Shown: piece after piece, positions 1 through 10,987 of the stretch | How the letters are laid out: every line of letters begins with the position of its first letter | Numbering within the stretch: position 1 is the stretch's first letter | DNA from: Mixophyes australis | Taxonomy: Eukaryota; Chordata; Amphibia; Anura; Limnodynastidae | Reading direction: 5' to 3' | Length of the DNA stretch: 64,000 nt | NCBI GenBank assembly: GCA_036250195.1 | Contig: JAVHZZ010000005.1 | Location: 72,000,005-72,064,004, forward strand | Notes under the pieces: generated by a model | Told to the model about the DNA's origin: nothing | Seen by the model: the letters and a program-made list of their open reading frames with translations, nothing else | Database searches by the model: none | Made by a program: the position numbers and the translations under genes

Positions 1-1
1 C

Positions 2-1789
2 GTGCGCCCGGTGTCCGCCATCAGTGGAGTGGGATTTAGAGGGTTGATGGAGGTATTGTGTCCCCGGTACCAAATCCCCTCGAGATTCCACTTCACTAGG
101 CAGGCGATACCAAAAATGTACAGAGAAGTACGATCAAGTGTCCTCAGTGCTCTTAAAAATGCGGTTGTACCCACTGTGCACTTAACCACGGACATGTGGA
201 CAAGTGGTTCTGGGCAAACGAAGGACTATATGACTGTGACAGCCCACTGGGTAGATGCATCCCCTTCCGCAGCAACAGCAACAGCTGCATCAGTAGCAGC
301 ATCTACAAAATGGCTGCTCATGCAAAGGCAGGCAACATTGTGCATTACAGGCTTTAATAAGAGGCACAACGCTGACAACATATTAGAGAAAATGAGGGAA
401 ATTATCTCCCAGTGGCTTACCCCACTTAGACTCTCATGGGGATTTGTGGTGTCAGACAATGCCAGTAACATTGTGCGGGCATTAAATATGGGCAATTTCT
501 AGCACGTCCCATGTTTTGCCCACACCATTAATTTGGTGGTGCAGCATTACCTCAAGAGTGACAGGGGTGTGCAGGAGATGCTTGCGGTGGCCCGCAAAAT
601 TGCTGGACACTTTCGGCATTCAGCCAGTGCCTACCGCAGACTAGAGGCACATCAAAAAAGCTTGAACCTGCCCTGCCATCACCTCAAACAAGAGGTTGTG
701 ACGCGCTGGAACTCCACCCTCTATATGCTGCAGAGGATGGAGGAGCAGCAAAAGGCCATTCAGGCCTACACAGCTACCTACGACATAGGCAAAGGAGTGG
801 GGATGCGCCTCAGTCAAGCGCAGTGGAGACTGATTTCCGTGTTGTGCAAGGTTCTGCAGCCATTTGAACTTGCCACACGAGAAGTCAGTTCCGACACTGC
901 CAGCTTGAGTCAGGTCATTCCCCTGATCAGGCTGTTGCAGAAGCAGCTGGAGAAAGTGAGGGAGGAGCTGGTAAGCCATTGCGATTACAGCAAGCATGTA
1001 GCTCTTGTGGATGTAGCCCTTCGTACGCTTTGCCAGGATCCGAGGGTGGTCACTCTTTTAAAGTCAGAGGAATACATTCTGGCCACCGTGCTCGATCCTC
1101 GGTTTAAAGCGTATGTTGTGTCTCTGTTTCCGGCGGACACAAGTCTACAGCGGTGCAAAGACCTGCTGGTCAGGAGATTGTCCTCTGAAGAGGACCGTGA
1201 CATGCCAACAGCTCCACCCTCATTTTCTTCCACATCTATGGCTGCGAGGAAAAAGCTCAGTTTTCCCAAAAGAGGCACTGGCGGGGATGCTGATAACATC
1301 TGGTCCGGACTGAAGGACCTGCCAACCATTGCAGACATGTCTACTCTCGCTGCATTGGATGCTGTGACAATAGAAAAAATTGTGGATGATTACTTTGCTG
1401 ACACCATCCAAGTAGACATGTCAGACAGTCCATATTGTTACTGGCAGGAAAAAAAGGCAGTTTGGAAGCCCCTGTACAAACTGGCTCTATTTTACCTGAG
1501 TTGTCCCCCCTCCAGTGTGTACTCGGAAAGAGTTTTTAGTGCAGCGGGGAACCTGGTCAGTGAGCGGCGAAGGAGGTTGCTTCCTCACAACGTTGAAAAA
1601 ATGATGTTTATAAAAATGAATAATCAATTCCTCAATGAAGTACAGCACTGCCCTCCAGATACTACAGAGGGACCTGTGGTTGTGGAGTCCAGCGGGGACG
1701 AATTGATAATGTGTGATGAGGAGGAAGTACACACTGTAGGGGGAGAGGAATCAGAGGTTGAGGATGAGGACGACATCTTGCCTCAGTAG
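2..1789 (+). pseudogene. hAT-family transposase (ZBED-like), one in-frame stop
   Basis: The frame is open from the window edge to a TAG at 500-502 and continues in the same frame from 503 to the stop at 1787-1789, about 595 codons in all. Any N-terminal BED zinc finger would lie to the left. Visible hAT hallmarks: TTDMWTSG with the first catalytic Asp at codon 64, SDNASN with the second Asp at codon 152, PCFAHTINLVV just after the stop, and a C-terminal dimerisation block with LALFYLSCPPSSVYSERVF and AAGNLVSERRRR around codons 495-525. It ends in an acidic tail. The stop at codon 167 sits just before PCFAHT, where relatives usually have a tryptophan or another residue. No frameshift is seen, so the copy is young. 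A functional protein would need readthrough of the TAG; without it the product lacks most of the RNase H-like fold. Confidence 0.9.
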
Positions 1790-1844
1790 AGCCTGTTTAG
1801 TCTGTACAGGGAGAGATGAATAGCTTTTTTGGTGTGGGGGCCCA

Positions 1845-1908
1845 AACAAACCAATCATTTCAGCCAAAGTTGTTTGGTAGGCCCTGTCGCTGAAATGATT
1901 GGTTTGTT
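1845..1908. other. Perfect 20-bp inverted repeat after transposase
   Basis: AACAAACCAATCATTTCAGC at 1845-1864 is repeated as its exact reverse complement at 1889-1908, leaving a 24-base loop. It begins 55 bases after the transposase stop. In RNA it would form a strong hairpin in the 3' untranslated part of the transposase message. In DNA it could be a remnant MITE or a transposase binding or termination structure. Its function is unknown. Confidence 0.85.
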
Positions 1909-2093
1909 AAAGTGTGCATGTCCTATTTCAACAACATAAGGGTGGGTGTGAGGGCCCAAGGACAATTCCATCTTGGAATTTTTTTTTTTGCATTATATGA
2001 CCAAGCAACAGTCGTTTGCCATGTTCAAAAAGTAAAACCAAAGGTAAAAAATTCAAGAAATTAAACCAAAAGTAAAATGCCGTGTCATAATTT

Positions 2094-2430
2094 AAAACAA
2101 GAGGTATTGACGTGCTCTAAAACTACTGTATTGTTGTTTATATTTTATAAACACTACACTTGAAAGCTTGAGTCTTTCAATAGAAAAGTAACTGTCCATT
2201 GCACGAATATTTGCAACAGGGACAATTTTAGGGTTAAGAAAGTCAACTAATAATAACACTTCGACGCTGTGTGTCTTTATAAACACTACACTTGGAAGTT
2301 GGAGGAGGTATTGTGGCCCCGGCACCAAATTTACTACCGGGGACACTCCACTGTGCAGTCCATATTTAGGTGTATCAGATATTAAAAAACGGTGACAGTT
2401 GATGCCCAATTTTTTAATTATATTGTGGCC
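2094..2430 (+). repeat. Decayed block copied from the transposase frame
   Basis: Positions 2094-2125 resemble transposase codons at 688-715 (both start AAACAAGAGGT and share the GACG-GCT motif). Positions 2149-2300 are a diverged copy of the later block at 3281-3430. At about 2305-2350 there is GGAGGTATTGTGGCCCCGG followed by an inverted CCGGGG, the first and most diverged copy of the palindromic unit discussed under 3450-3649. Only similarity by eye supports this, but several independent stretches agree and stand in matching order. Confidence 0.6.
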
Positions 2431-3280
2431 TCATTATGTAACCCCCTGTCACTGTGTGTAGTGTGGGGTGCAAAGGGTACACAGTGCACCTCCTTCTCAA
2501 GCCCTGGCTAGCTGATGGGCATGGGTGTAAATGATCAGGGGGTCCCTGCACATGCAGGTGTTTCTTTGTAGTTAGTGGGACACAGGTAATGTCACTTTGG
2601 TGCAGTGTAATAGAAGTCACAATAATTTGGGCGCCAGACCATCTCTATAACAAACTGAACTTTTATTTACACTCTTCCTCCAGCACGATAATCATAATGG
2701 TTGCAGAATATATACATCTCCTTACTCTCTCCAGCACAGTTATTAATGAGAAATACGAATATGGTTGCAAATATCTTATCACTCCTCCTGCACAGTTCTT
2801 AATGTTATCCAGATGTTAAATAACATAATTTACATGTCTCTTGCACTCCATACTCACTGCAGATCACCCTTTCTGCAGGGGCACATGCATGGATGCTAAT
2901 AGGCAGGCAGCCTCTCCTCCATGCAGCTCTGACACACTCTGTGTACCTCTCAACTGCAGCTCATCCCTCCTCTGCGGGGATAATGTCTCCTGTGCTCTGA
3001 CACGTCACTCTGTGTACTCTCAGCCTCAGGATCTGACACTACAACTACCATGCCTCTTGTAGCAGCCCTCACTCCAGGGCCTCTTCCATGTGCAGTGTCC
3101 CCCTCTCTCTTGGGTTCACTATAGTGGCATGGAGTTCTCCCCCTCATCCAGGGCACACATTCCTTGCCCTGGCTCAGTCACCACGCTCAGACTTCCAGGC
3201 AATGCTGGGGGAGCCTGGGAGCTTCCACCCCAGGTCCCCAGCTACAACTCTCCTCTCCTGTGTCTTCTCTCTCTTTCTGA
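2431..3280. other. Spacer inside hAT tail, no recognised feature
   Basis: Roughly 850 bases with a pyrimidine-rich, CTCC-rich centre (about 2850-3280). Short reading frames exist on both strands but none shows a known motif. It interrupts the repeated ORF-derived blocks and could be a separate insertion whose ends I could not identify. Confidence 0.4.
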
Positions 3281-4046
3281 CACTTTAAAGATCGTGCCTT
3301 TAAATGAAAAAGTCAGTCTTCATTGCACGACTATGTGCAAGTGCAACAGGGACATTTTTTTGGGTTTACAAAGTCAAACAATAACACTTCGACCCTGTCT
3401 GTCTGGGGTCTCTCAATGACGAATTGTCTGTAGCATGTTTGGAGGAGGTATTGTGGCCCCGGTATCAAATTGGGTACCGGGGCCACCCCACTATGCAGTC
3501 CAGATACTTGTTTGGTGGAATTCAGACACGTGGAGGGTTTTTTAATTATATTGTGGCCTCGGTACCAAATTGTGTACCGGGGCCACCACACTACGCAGTC
3601 AAGATACTTGTTTGGTGGAATTCAGACCAGTTGAGGGTTTTATTATTATATTGTGTGGACCACTCTATCTATACCACACTACAACTCTATACCACTCTAT
3701 TTCCTACTTTAATTCTATTTAATTCTATTTCCTACTTTAATTCTATTACTAATTAATTACCATAAAGAGGAACAAAATAAACCAATTTTACCAAAAGTAT
3801 AATATGACTTAGACTTACAAACACTACACTTTAAAGATCGTGCCTTTAAATGAAAAAGTCAGTCTTCATTGCACGACTATGTGCAACAGGGACATTTTTT
3901 TGGGTTTACAAAGTCAAACAATAACACTTCGACCCTGTCTGTCTGGGGTCTCTCAATGACGAATTGTCTGTAGCATGTTTGGAGGAGGTATTGTGGCCCC
4001 GGTATCAAATTGTGTACCGGGGCCACCACACTACGCAGTCAAGATA
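3281..4046 (+). repeat. Two near-identical ~200-bp direct repeats
   Basis: The segment from 3281 to about 3480 is repeated from 3827 to about 4020 almost base for base. The main difference is six extra bases (AAGTGC) in the first copy, so the offset falls from 546 to 540. Both copies run into the GGAGGAGGTATTGTGGCCCC motif and the palindromic unit. The near identity means the duplication is recent, younger than the more diverged copy at 2149-2430. Confidence 0.85.
3450..3649 (+). repeat. Two tandem 100-bp palindromic units
   Basis: ATTGTGGCC begins at 3450 and again at 3550, giving a 100-bp period. Each unit contains CCCCGGTA or CTCGGTACC, then AAATTG, then GTACCGGGGCC, an almost perfect palindrome, followed by CACTAYGCAGTC and ATACTTGTTTGGTGG. 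The start of the unit closely matches transposase DNA at 48-75 (reading EVLxPRYQI in both). The remainder matches the 77-bp array unit from ACGCAGTC onward. It therefore looks like an intermediate between the coding sequence and the satellite. Confidence 0.75.
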
Positions 4047-4130
4047 GATAGATGCGTATTGCGTATCATAGATAAAGTACATTCAGTGGTGTGGGGCAAA
4101 TTGAAAAATATTCAAAATGCACTGACATTA

Positions 4131-4203
4131 TCAAAAACAAGAGGTTGTCACACGCTAAAACTCCAACATGTATATGATGGAGAGGATGGAGGAGCAGCCG
4201 TAT
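4131..4203 (+). repeat. Fragment of the transposase frame in the tail
   Basis: This stretch matches transposase DNA at about 686-757. Both contain AAACAAGAGGTTGT, then a C/GAC-CGCT motif, AACTCCA, a TATATG, and AGAGGATGGAGGAGCAGC. It is broken as coding sequence. Its presence after a copy of the 48-110 segment, in the same order as in the transposase frame, suggests an internally deleted copy of the element lies within the tail. Confidence 0.8.
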
Positions 4204-4246
4204 GTGTAGTGTAATGCAGATCTGTTGAAGGTTTTTTATATATTTT

Positions 4247-6830
4247 ATTGTGGTGCCCAGTGCCCACTCCTCTACGCAGTCCAGGTACAATTATTGGTGC
4301 GAATCATAAAAGTTCAGGGTTTTTAATATATTGTGGTGACCCACTCCTCTACGCAGTCCAGGTACAATTATTGGTGCAAATCATAAAAGTTCAGGGTTTT
4401 TAAGATATTGTGGTGACCCACTCCTCTACGCAGTCCAGGTACAATTATTGGTGCGAATCATAAAAGTTCAGGGTTTTTAATATATTGTGGTGACCCACTC
4501 CTCTACGCAGTCCAGGTACAATTATTGGTGCGAATCATAAAAGTTCAGGGTTTTTAAGATATTGTGGTGACCCACTCCTCTACGCAGTCCAGGTACAATT
4601 ATTGGTGCGAATCATAAAAGTTCAGGGTTTTTAAGATATTGTGGTGACCCACTCCTCTACGCAGTCCAGGTACAATTATTGGTGCGAATCATAAAAGTTC
4701 AGGGTTTTTAAGATATTGTGGTGACCCACTCCTCTACGCAGTCCAGGTACAATTATTGGTGCGAATCATAAAAGTTCAGGGTTTTTAAGATATTGTGGTG
4801 ACCCACTCCTCTACGCAGTCCAGGTACAATTATTGGTGCGAATCATAAAAGTTCAGGGTTTTTAAGATATTGTGGTGACCCACTCCTCTACGCAGTCCAG
4901 GTACAATTATTGGTGCGAATCATAAAAGTTCAGGGTTTTTAAGATATTGTGGTGACCCACTCCTCTACGCAGTCCAGGTACAATTATTGGTGCGAATCAT
5001 AAAAGTTCAGGGTTTTTAATATATTGTGGTGACCCACTCCTCTACGCAGTCCAGGTACAATTATTGGTGCGAATCATAAAAGTTCAGGGTTTTTAAGATA
5101 TTGTGGTGACCCACTCCTCTACGCAGTCCAGGTACAATTATTGGTGCGAATCATAAAAGTTCAGGGTTTTTAAGATATTGTGGTGACCCACTCCTCTACG
5201 CAGTCCAGGTACAATTATTGGTGCGAATCATAAAAGTTCAGGGTTTTTAATATATTGTGGTGACCCACTCCTCTACGCAGTCCAGGTACAATTATTGGTG
5301 CGAATCATAAAAGTTCAGGGTTTTTAATATATTGTGGTGACCCACTCCTCTACGCAGTCCAGGTACAATTATTGGTGCAAATCATAAAAGTTCAGGGTTT
5401 TTAAGATATTGTGGTGACCCACTCCTCTACGCAGTCCAGGTACAATTATTGGTGCGAATCATAAAAGTTCAGGGTTTTTAATATATTGTGGTGACCCACT
5501 CCTCTACGCAGTCCAGGTACAATTATTGGTGCGAATCATAAAAGTTCAGGGTTTTTAAGATATTGTGGTGACCCACTCCTCTACGCAGTCCAGGTACAAT
5601 TATTGGTGCGAATCATAAAAGTTCAGGGTTTTTAAGATATTGTGGTGACCCACTCCTCTACGCAGTCCAGGTACAATTATTGGTGCGAATCATAAAAGTT
5701 CAGGGTTTTTAAGATATTGTGGTGACCCACTCCTCTACGCAGTCCAGGTACAATTATTGGTGCGAATCATAAAAGTTCAGGGTTTTTAAGATATTGTGGT
5801 GACCCACTCCTCTACGCAGTCCAGGTACAATTATTGGTGCGAATCATAAAAGTTCAGGGTTTTTAAGATATTGTGGTGACCCACTCCTCTACGCAGTCCA
5901 GGTACAATTATTGGTGCGAATCATAAAAGTTCAGGGTTTTTAAGATATTGTGGTGACCCACTCCTCTACGCAGTCCAGGTACAATTATTGGTGCGAATCA
6001 TAAAAGTTCAGGGTTTTTAATATATTGTGGTGACCCACTCCTCTACGCAGTCCAGGTACAATTATTGGTGCGAATCATAAAAGTTCAGGGTTTTTAAGAT
6101 ATTGTGGTGACCCACTCCTCTACGCAGTCCAGGTACAATTATTGGTGCGAATCATAAAAGTTCAGGGTTTTTAAGATATTGTGGTGACCCACTCCTCTAC
6201 GCAGTCCAGGTACAATTATTGGTGCGAATCATAAAAGTTCAGGGTTTTTAATATATTGTGGTGACCCACTCCTCTACGCAGTCCAGGTACAATTATTGGT
6301 GCGAATCATAAAAGTTCAGGGTTTTTAAGATATTGTGGTGACCCACTCCTCTACGCAGTCCAGGTACAATTATTGGTGCGAATCATAAAAGTTCAGGGTT
6401 TTTAAGATATTGTGGTGACCCACTCCTCTACGCAGTCCAGGTACAATTATTGGTGCGAATCATAAAAGTTCAGGGTTTTTAAGATATTGTGGTGACCCAC
6501 TCCTCTACGCAGTCCAGGTACAATTATTGGTGCGAATCATAAAAGTTCAGGGTTTTTAATATATATTGTGGTGACCCACTCCTCTACGCAGTCCAGGTAC
6601 AATTATTGGTGCGAATCATAAAAGTTCAGGGTTTTTAAGATATATTGTGGTGACCCACTCCTCTACGCAGTCCAGGTACAATTATTGGTGCGAATCATAA
6701 AAGTTCAGGGTTTTTAAGATATTGTGGTGACCCACTCCTCTACGCAGTCCAGGTACAATTATTGGTGCGAATCATAAAAGTTCAGGGTTTTTAATAGATA
6801 TTGTGGTGACCCACTCCTCTACGCAGTCCA
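4247..6830 (+). repeat. 77-bp satellite array, 33 units plus a partial
   Basis: Units start at ATTGTGGTGA. The first spans 4247-4329 (83 bp); from 4330 to 6800 there are exactly 32 units, of which 29 are 77 bp and three (starting 6486, 6565, 6721) are 79 bp. A partial unit ends at 6830. Units are almost identical. The main variable sites are GCGAATC versus GCAAATC and the ending AAGAT versus AATAT. Plotting these variants shows that units 1-13 (4247-5253) and 14-26 (5254-6254) carry the same variant order, so a 13-unit block of 1001 bp was duplicated. The unit is related to the 100-bp units upstream, minus their palindromic core. No protein is encoded. Confidence 0.97.
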
Positions 6831-7146
6831 GAAAGATACCTTGTTGCAACGTTTTGGACTAATAACTATATTGTGAGGTGTTCAGAATACACTGTAAATT
6901 AGTGGAAATGCTTGTTATTGAATGTTATTGAGGTTAATAATAGCCTAGGAGTGAAAATAAGCCCAAAAACTTGATTTTTAAACTTTTTATGTTTTTTTCA
7001 AAAAAAATCCGAATCCAATACCTTAAATCCGAACCGAGACCTTTCGTCAAGTGTTTTGTGAGACAAATCCGAACCTCAAAAATAACGAAAATCCGGATCC
7101 AAAACACAAAACACGAGACCTCAAAAGTCGCCGGTGCACATCCCTA

Positions 7147-8278
7147 ATTGTTTCCAACTTCCTCATTTCCTCCTGACATCACTTTTCTCATAATCCTTTG
7201 GTAGTGAGTTTTGGCTATGATTATGCTCTGGATATGTTCCATTGGCTCACTGACTGCATTTTCTAGTGCTATACTACAATGTCTCCTGTGATAAATTCTT
7301 ATGCGTTTTCTCCATATGCTATACCACAGGATTGTAGGTAGAGTGTGAAACACATTAAGAATTACAACAGTGTCAGTGGCAAACCCAGTATTGCCCCAGG
7401 AGAGGTTCCACCTTTCACATTGTCCAAAATATTCATATTTTCTTTATATACCATACATACTTCACATATTCAACATATATACAATATATAGCTAAGGCAC
7501 ACACACACATACACACAGACATACATAGACACACACACGCACACACAAACACAAACACTCAGACACGCATACACACACAAGCACAAATACACACAATGCC
7601 CTGAAAAAGACAACAGATCACACTTCCACGTGAAACGGAAACATAGTAATAGTTTAAAACTGCTAGAAACAAAAATGTCTAGTGAGATATTACCCACTTT
7701 TGAAATTTGCTCCTGAGCTTGTCTATGTATAAATATTGTGCGCCAATCAATTTTTTTCTTACGTATACCTATATTAATATTTAAAGATAAGCACCAAAGA
7801 AAATACTGTGAGTGAATTACTGTAAGTTTAAACTTTCCGTAATTATATATTAACAACTAAATAAGCATTTTAAAAATTATCACTTTTAAATTCTAATAGT
7901 AAAAAAACCAGATAGCAGGACTTTACGTTCATTCTGAGTTACATAGAACTTGTGTTTTATGCTGGTTTATTTAACAGATAAACATGACAATAATGCACCT
8001 AGGTCTACTAGAAAAGGTGTCAATACTACAAACCATCATTTCCCCTTCTGGTATGAGTGGGGCATGTTAGTGCGGTGGTACGATGACCGCCCATGTAGGA
8101 CGATTATAGTCATCAGTGGTCATCTCCATGTAACAACATGCCTGATAATGATCCAATCATAATGCTGGTGACACACTCTGCAAAACTGCAGCCGATATCA
8201 GGTAACTGACAGATAATTACAGTATGTGACCTGAAATTGACTGCAATGCCCATGTCATGAGTCTGCTCACAGTCTAAG
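7147..8278. other. Flank of hAT element, no gene seen
   Basis: AT-rich unique-looking sequence with one CA-rich microsatellite (listed separately). Reading frames here are short and lack recognisable motifs. Confidence 0.4.
7495..7596. repeat. Imperfect CA microsatellite
   Basis: About 100 bases of ACACAC interrupted by AT and AG dinucleotides. It explains the odd low-complexity C/V-rich reading frame on the minus strand here. Confidence 0.85.
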
Positions 8279-8424
8279 CAGGAGAGGGCTGGCAAATTTT
8301 AGCCCAGGGGTCAAGACTCATCTCAGGAGCCTATTTTAAATGAAAAAAATGCAGATGGCCTAGTGACACAGTCCACTGTGGGACTGGCCCGGGGGGCTCA
8401 TGCTCCCCTGCTCGCCAGTCCCTG
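8279..8424. mobile_element. hAT MITE, family A (146 bp)
   Basis: It starts CAGGAGAGGGCTGGCAAAT and ends CAGTCCCTG. Flanking bases are AGTCTAAG (8271-8278) and CGTCTAAG (8425-8432), an 8-bp target duplication with one mismatch. It is the same family as the copies at 10330, 23039 and 24797. There is no coding capacity; it would depend on a hAT transposase supplied elsewhere. Confidence 0.85.
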
Positions 8425-8432
8425 CGTCTAAG

Positions 8433-10329
8433 GGACTGACAATGGGCTTTGTCTTTAATAAAAGTGCCATTTTAAAAAATGACTTTAATGCGCTGGGAAT
8501 TGGCGGTTCTACGGAACCACTGCAAAGTGTAGTCATCTTTCGACACCACTAACAGACCCTAGTCATTCTGTAAGTGTGGGGAACGTAAAGGCTAAACTAA
8601 AGGATCGTCCGATTTAGCCACCAATGTGTGTGACTAAATTGGGCGTGGATCCTGCAGGTATAGTCAGTGTGTTGCCAGCTTTAGGTCTCATACTCACTTG
8701 CCATTTTTTGGATTTAAAAATGTTAGCAAAATTGCATTTTAAACAAACATGTTTAAAATTTGTTACTAGCTTTTTGGGAGCATGTGGAGCAAACTGAAGG
8801 CTTCCGTTCCCAATATAATTACTCATGCTGAATGCAAAAAATAGAACAATATATGTTCCATACAAGGAATAGCTTAAATGGTTAATACCAACATAGACCA
8901 GAATAGTCCAGGTTGGGTTTTGGTTTGAAGCTTACTCCCCCTATACACCTTCCGTGGAGCGGCCTAATCTAGGACATGCCCTATCCCAACTATAAATCTG
9001 ACCCCACATTTTAAATTATCCTCCCCCTCCAATGCAACTTGGTTTTGCTCTTCTTAACGACTCAGGACCAGTGAGTATAGGAGCACTAGATACAATGGCT
9101 TCTAGTGTCAGACCCATTTACATATGTTTTACTAGCGTTAAATACTTGATATGGATAGATGTGTGCTGATGATAATATCATAAAAAATGCAATTTGCGTT
9201 ATGTTTTTATTTTTTTATTTTTTATTTTTTAAACAAAAAAATTATAAAAGAAAACTGCTAATTGCTTATTTAGTCCAATATCAGATACACGTGACCGTAG
9301 CTGGTGGGTACTTGAAAGAACATATCAAGAAACCATTATCAATTATTTTGCAAACCAGAAAATAAAAACACATTTTGTATAAACAAGTTGAATAAACAAA
9401 AGGTCAGCGTTCAAAACAACAATTACATTTCTTAATTGTGGAAGATATTTAAGGTTAACATAGAATGGATAGTAACATTTTACTTATCCCAGTCTAACAA
9501 ACATGTTATATCATATACTAGTGATTACATAAAAACTGGTAGCTGGCTTCAAGATGGTTTGGCATAAAGATTTCTTGTTTGCAATGCTTATTCTAGGTAC
9601 TGCCAACTATAACATTCAGTTATTTTCTTTTAGGTATTTCAACTAATAGAGTATCTTGTGAAAAAATATGTCTATTGGTCATGGTTAATGGTTAAAATTC
9701 ATTGAAAATGCCCAGAAGACTCAAGAAATGGACATACTAGTAAGTGGGATAGTATATTGCATATGGTTTTTTTAACTCATTTAAGTTACTTTGTTGTCGT
9801 TTAGGAGCAGCAAGATGTTTTGGCTTCAATATTTACAGCATAATGAAATTAAGCAAAGCTTCTTGCCAGTAAGTCTACAGAAAGAGTAAACTTAGCATTT
9901 GACCTACACAACAGTACCCTCTGTTCTGCTTCTCTCCCTAGGAAAATGTAAACTAATTTACTTCTCTTGAATCTATGGCATATGTTCATGGGCAGAAGTT
10001 GTTTGCTGTAAAGGTGTTAATTATGATATATGTGCTGATACTTCTAGAATGTCCACCCAGCCATTCTCAGCGCTCATAAACGTACTGATATGCATTAGCC
10101 TTTGCATGCTATGGAACTTTAGTATATTTGATCTCCAAGCATAGCATTAGCAGTACATATAATATTAGGTCGAGGCTTTGTAAATCTTCTTCAGGCGATG
10201 GTACAAGCAAAATAAATAGATGTAGCTGGAGTAGAAAGTATTCAGATGGAAGTTAGTTTTGTTTGGAATTGGATGTTAATAAATATTAATATAAAAATTA
10301 ATGTTTTATTCTCTGACTTAAGCGGTGGG
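8433..10329. other. Unannotated AT-rich stretch
   Basis: No transposon ends or coding motifs recognised. Contains a T-rich then A-rich tract at about 9200-9260. The segment 9773-9930 is duplicated about 1 kb downstream (see 9773-10987). Confidence 0.35.
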
Positions 10330-10987
10330 CAGGGGAGGGCTGGCAAATTGTTAGCCTGGGGGGCAAGACTCGACTCAGCAGCCTATTAGGAACATTTAAA
10401 AAAAATGCAGGTGGCCCAGATTTGCATTGCCTAGCTTGCACTAAATTAAGCAAAGCGAATTACTAAATGTTTGCTGTGTGTTGTACTGTGTTAGTATATT
10501 ACTCCTGATTTAGAGTGTAAATTCCACTTTGTTTTACTGCATAAATAAATGCTCGTGGCCTTGGCAGGTTACCACTTCCTAGGGAAAACCAGCTCTGTGC
10601 TGAACAGTACTTGGGGCTCACCCCGCTCCTCTTGGCTGGTGGGGGCTGGAATAATAAGTTAAAGTTAGAATAACATTAGTGTACTCTGCCAGCAAGCCCT
10701 GGCTGTCATTAACTGCTCCAAACCTATCTTACTAAAGCCGCACTCTAAAGATACCTGCAACTCAACATTTTAACTCATTTAAGTTACTTTGTTGTCATTT
10801 ATGAACCACAAGAAGTTTTGGCTTCAATATTTACAATATAATGAAATTAGCAAATGTTCTTGCCAGTAAGTCTACAGAAAGAGTAAACTTAGCATTTGAC
10901 CTACACAACAGTAGCCTCCGTTCTGTCATTAGATGCTCATAGCCTATCGTACTGCAGCAACACGCTAAAGATAAATGCAATTAAAAA
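9773..10987 (+). repeat. Local direct duplications of a ~155-bp segment
   Basis: The sequence from TTAACTCATTTAAGTTACTT at 9773 to about 9930 recurs at 10770-10922 with small changes and a few indels. Around the second copy a further ~65-bp segment is doubled (10696-10768 versus 10923-10987, both beginning CTGTCATTA). The pattern suggests stepwise local duplication of an unknown element rather than a simple tandem repeat. Confidence 0.75.
10330..10420. mobile_element. hAT MITE, family A, right end missing
   Basis: Begins CAGGGGAGGGCTGGCAAAT and continues through the family-specific GCAAGACTCGACTCAGCAGC and GCAGGTGGCCC motifs. Similarity is lost at about 10420, before the expected CCCCTG end, so no target duplication can be scored. 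Confidence 0.75.

Larger units (their letters stand above)
1..7146 (+). mobile_element. Large hAT DNA transposon, 3' portion
   Basis: The element enters from beyond the left edge with its transposase frame already open, and ends at about 7146 with GTGCACATCCCTA. This is the inverse of a TAGGGATGTGCAC-type end, and such ends are typical of hAT elements. The last 150 bases before the terminus contain repeated AATCCG and AAAACAC motifs, resembling the subterminal part of the smaller hAT at 47663-48308. Between the transposase stop (1789) and the terminus there are over 5 kb of non-coding DNA, far longer than a usual hAT tail. Most of it is ORF-derived duplications and a 77-bp satellite. The left terminus and target duplication are outside the window, so the element's ends cannot be paired. 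The eight bases after the terminus would be the right target copy. Confidence 0.8.

Noticed and set aside
4247..6830. CRISPR-like array
   Set aside because: Units are contiguous with no variable spacers, and the context is a eukaryotic transposon.
7470..7856. 128-codon minus-strand frame
   Set aside because: A large part is the CA microsatellite read as C/V repeats.
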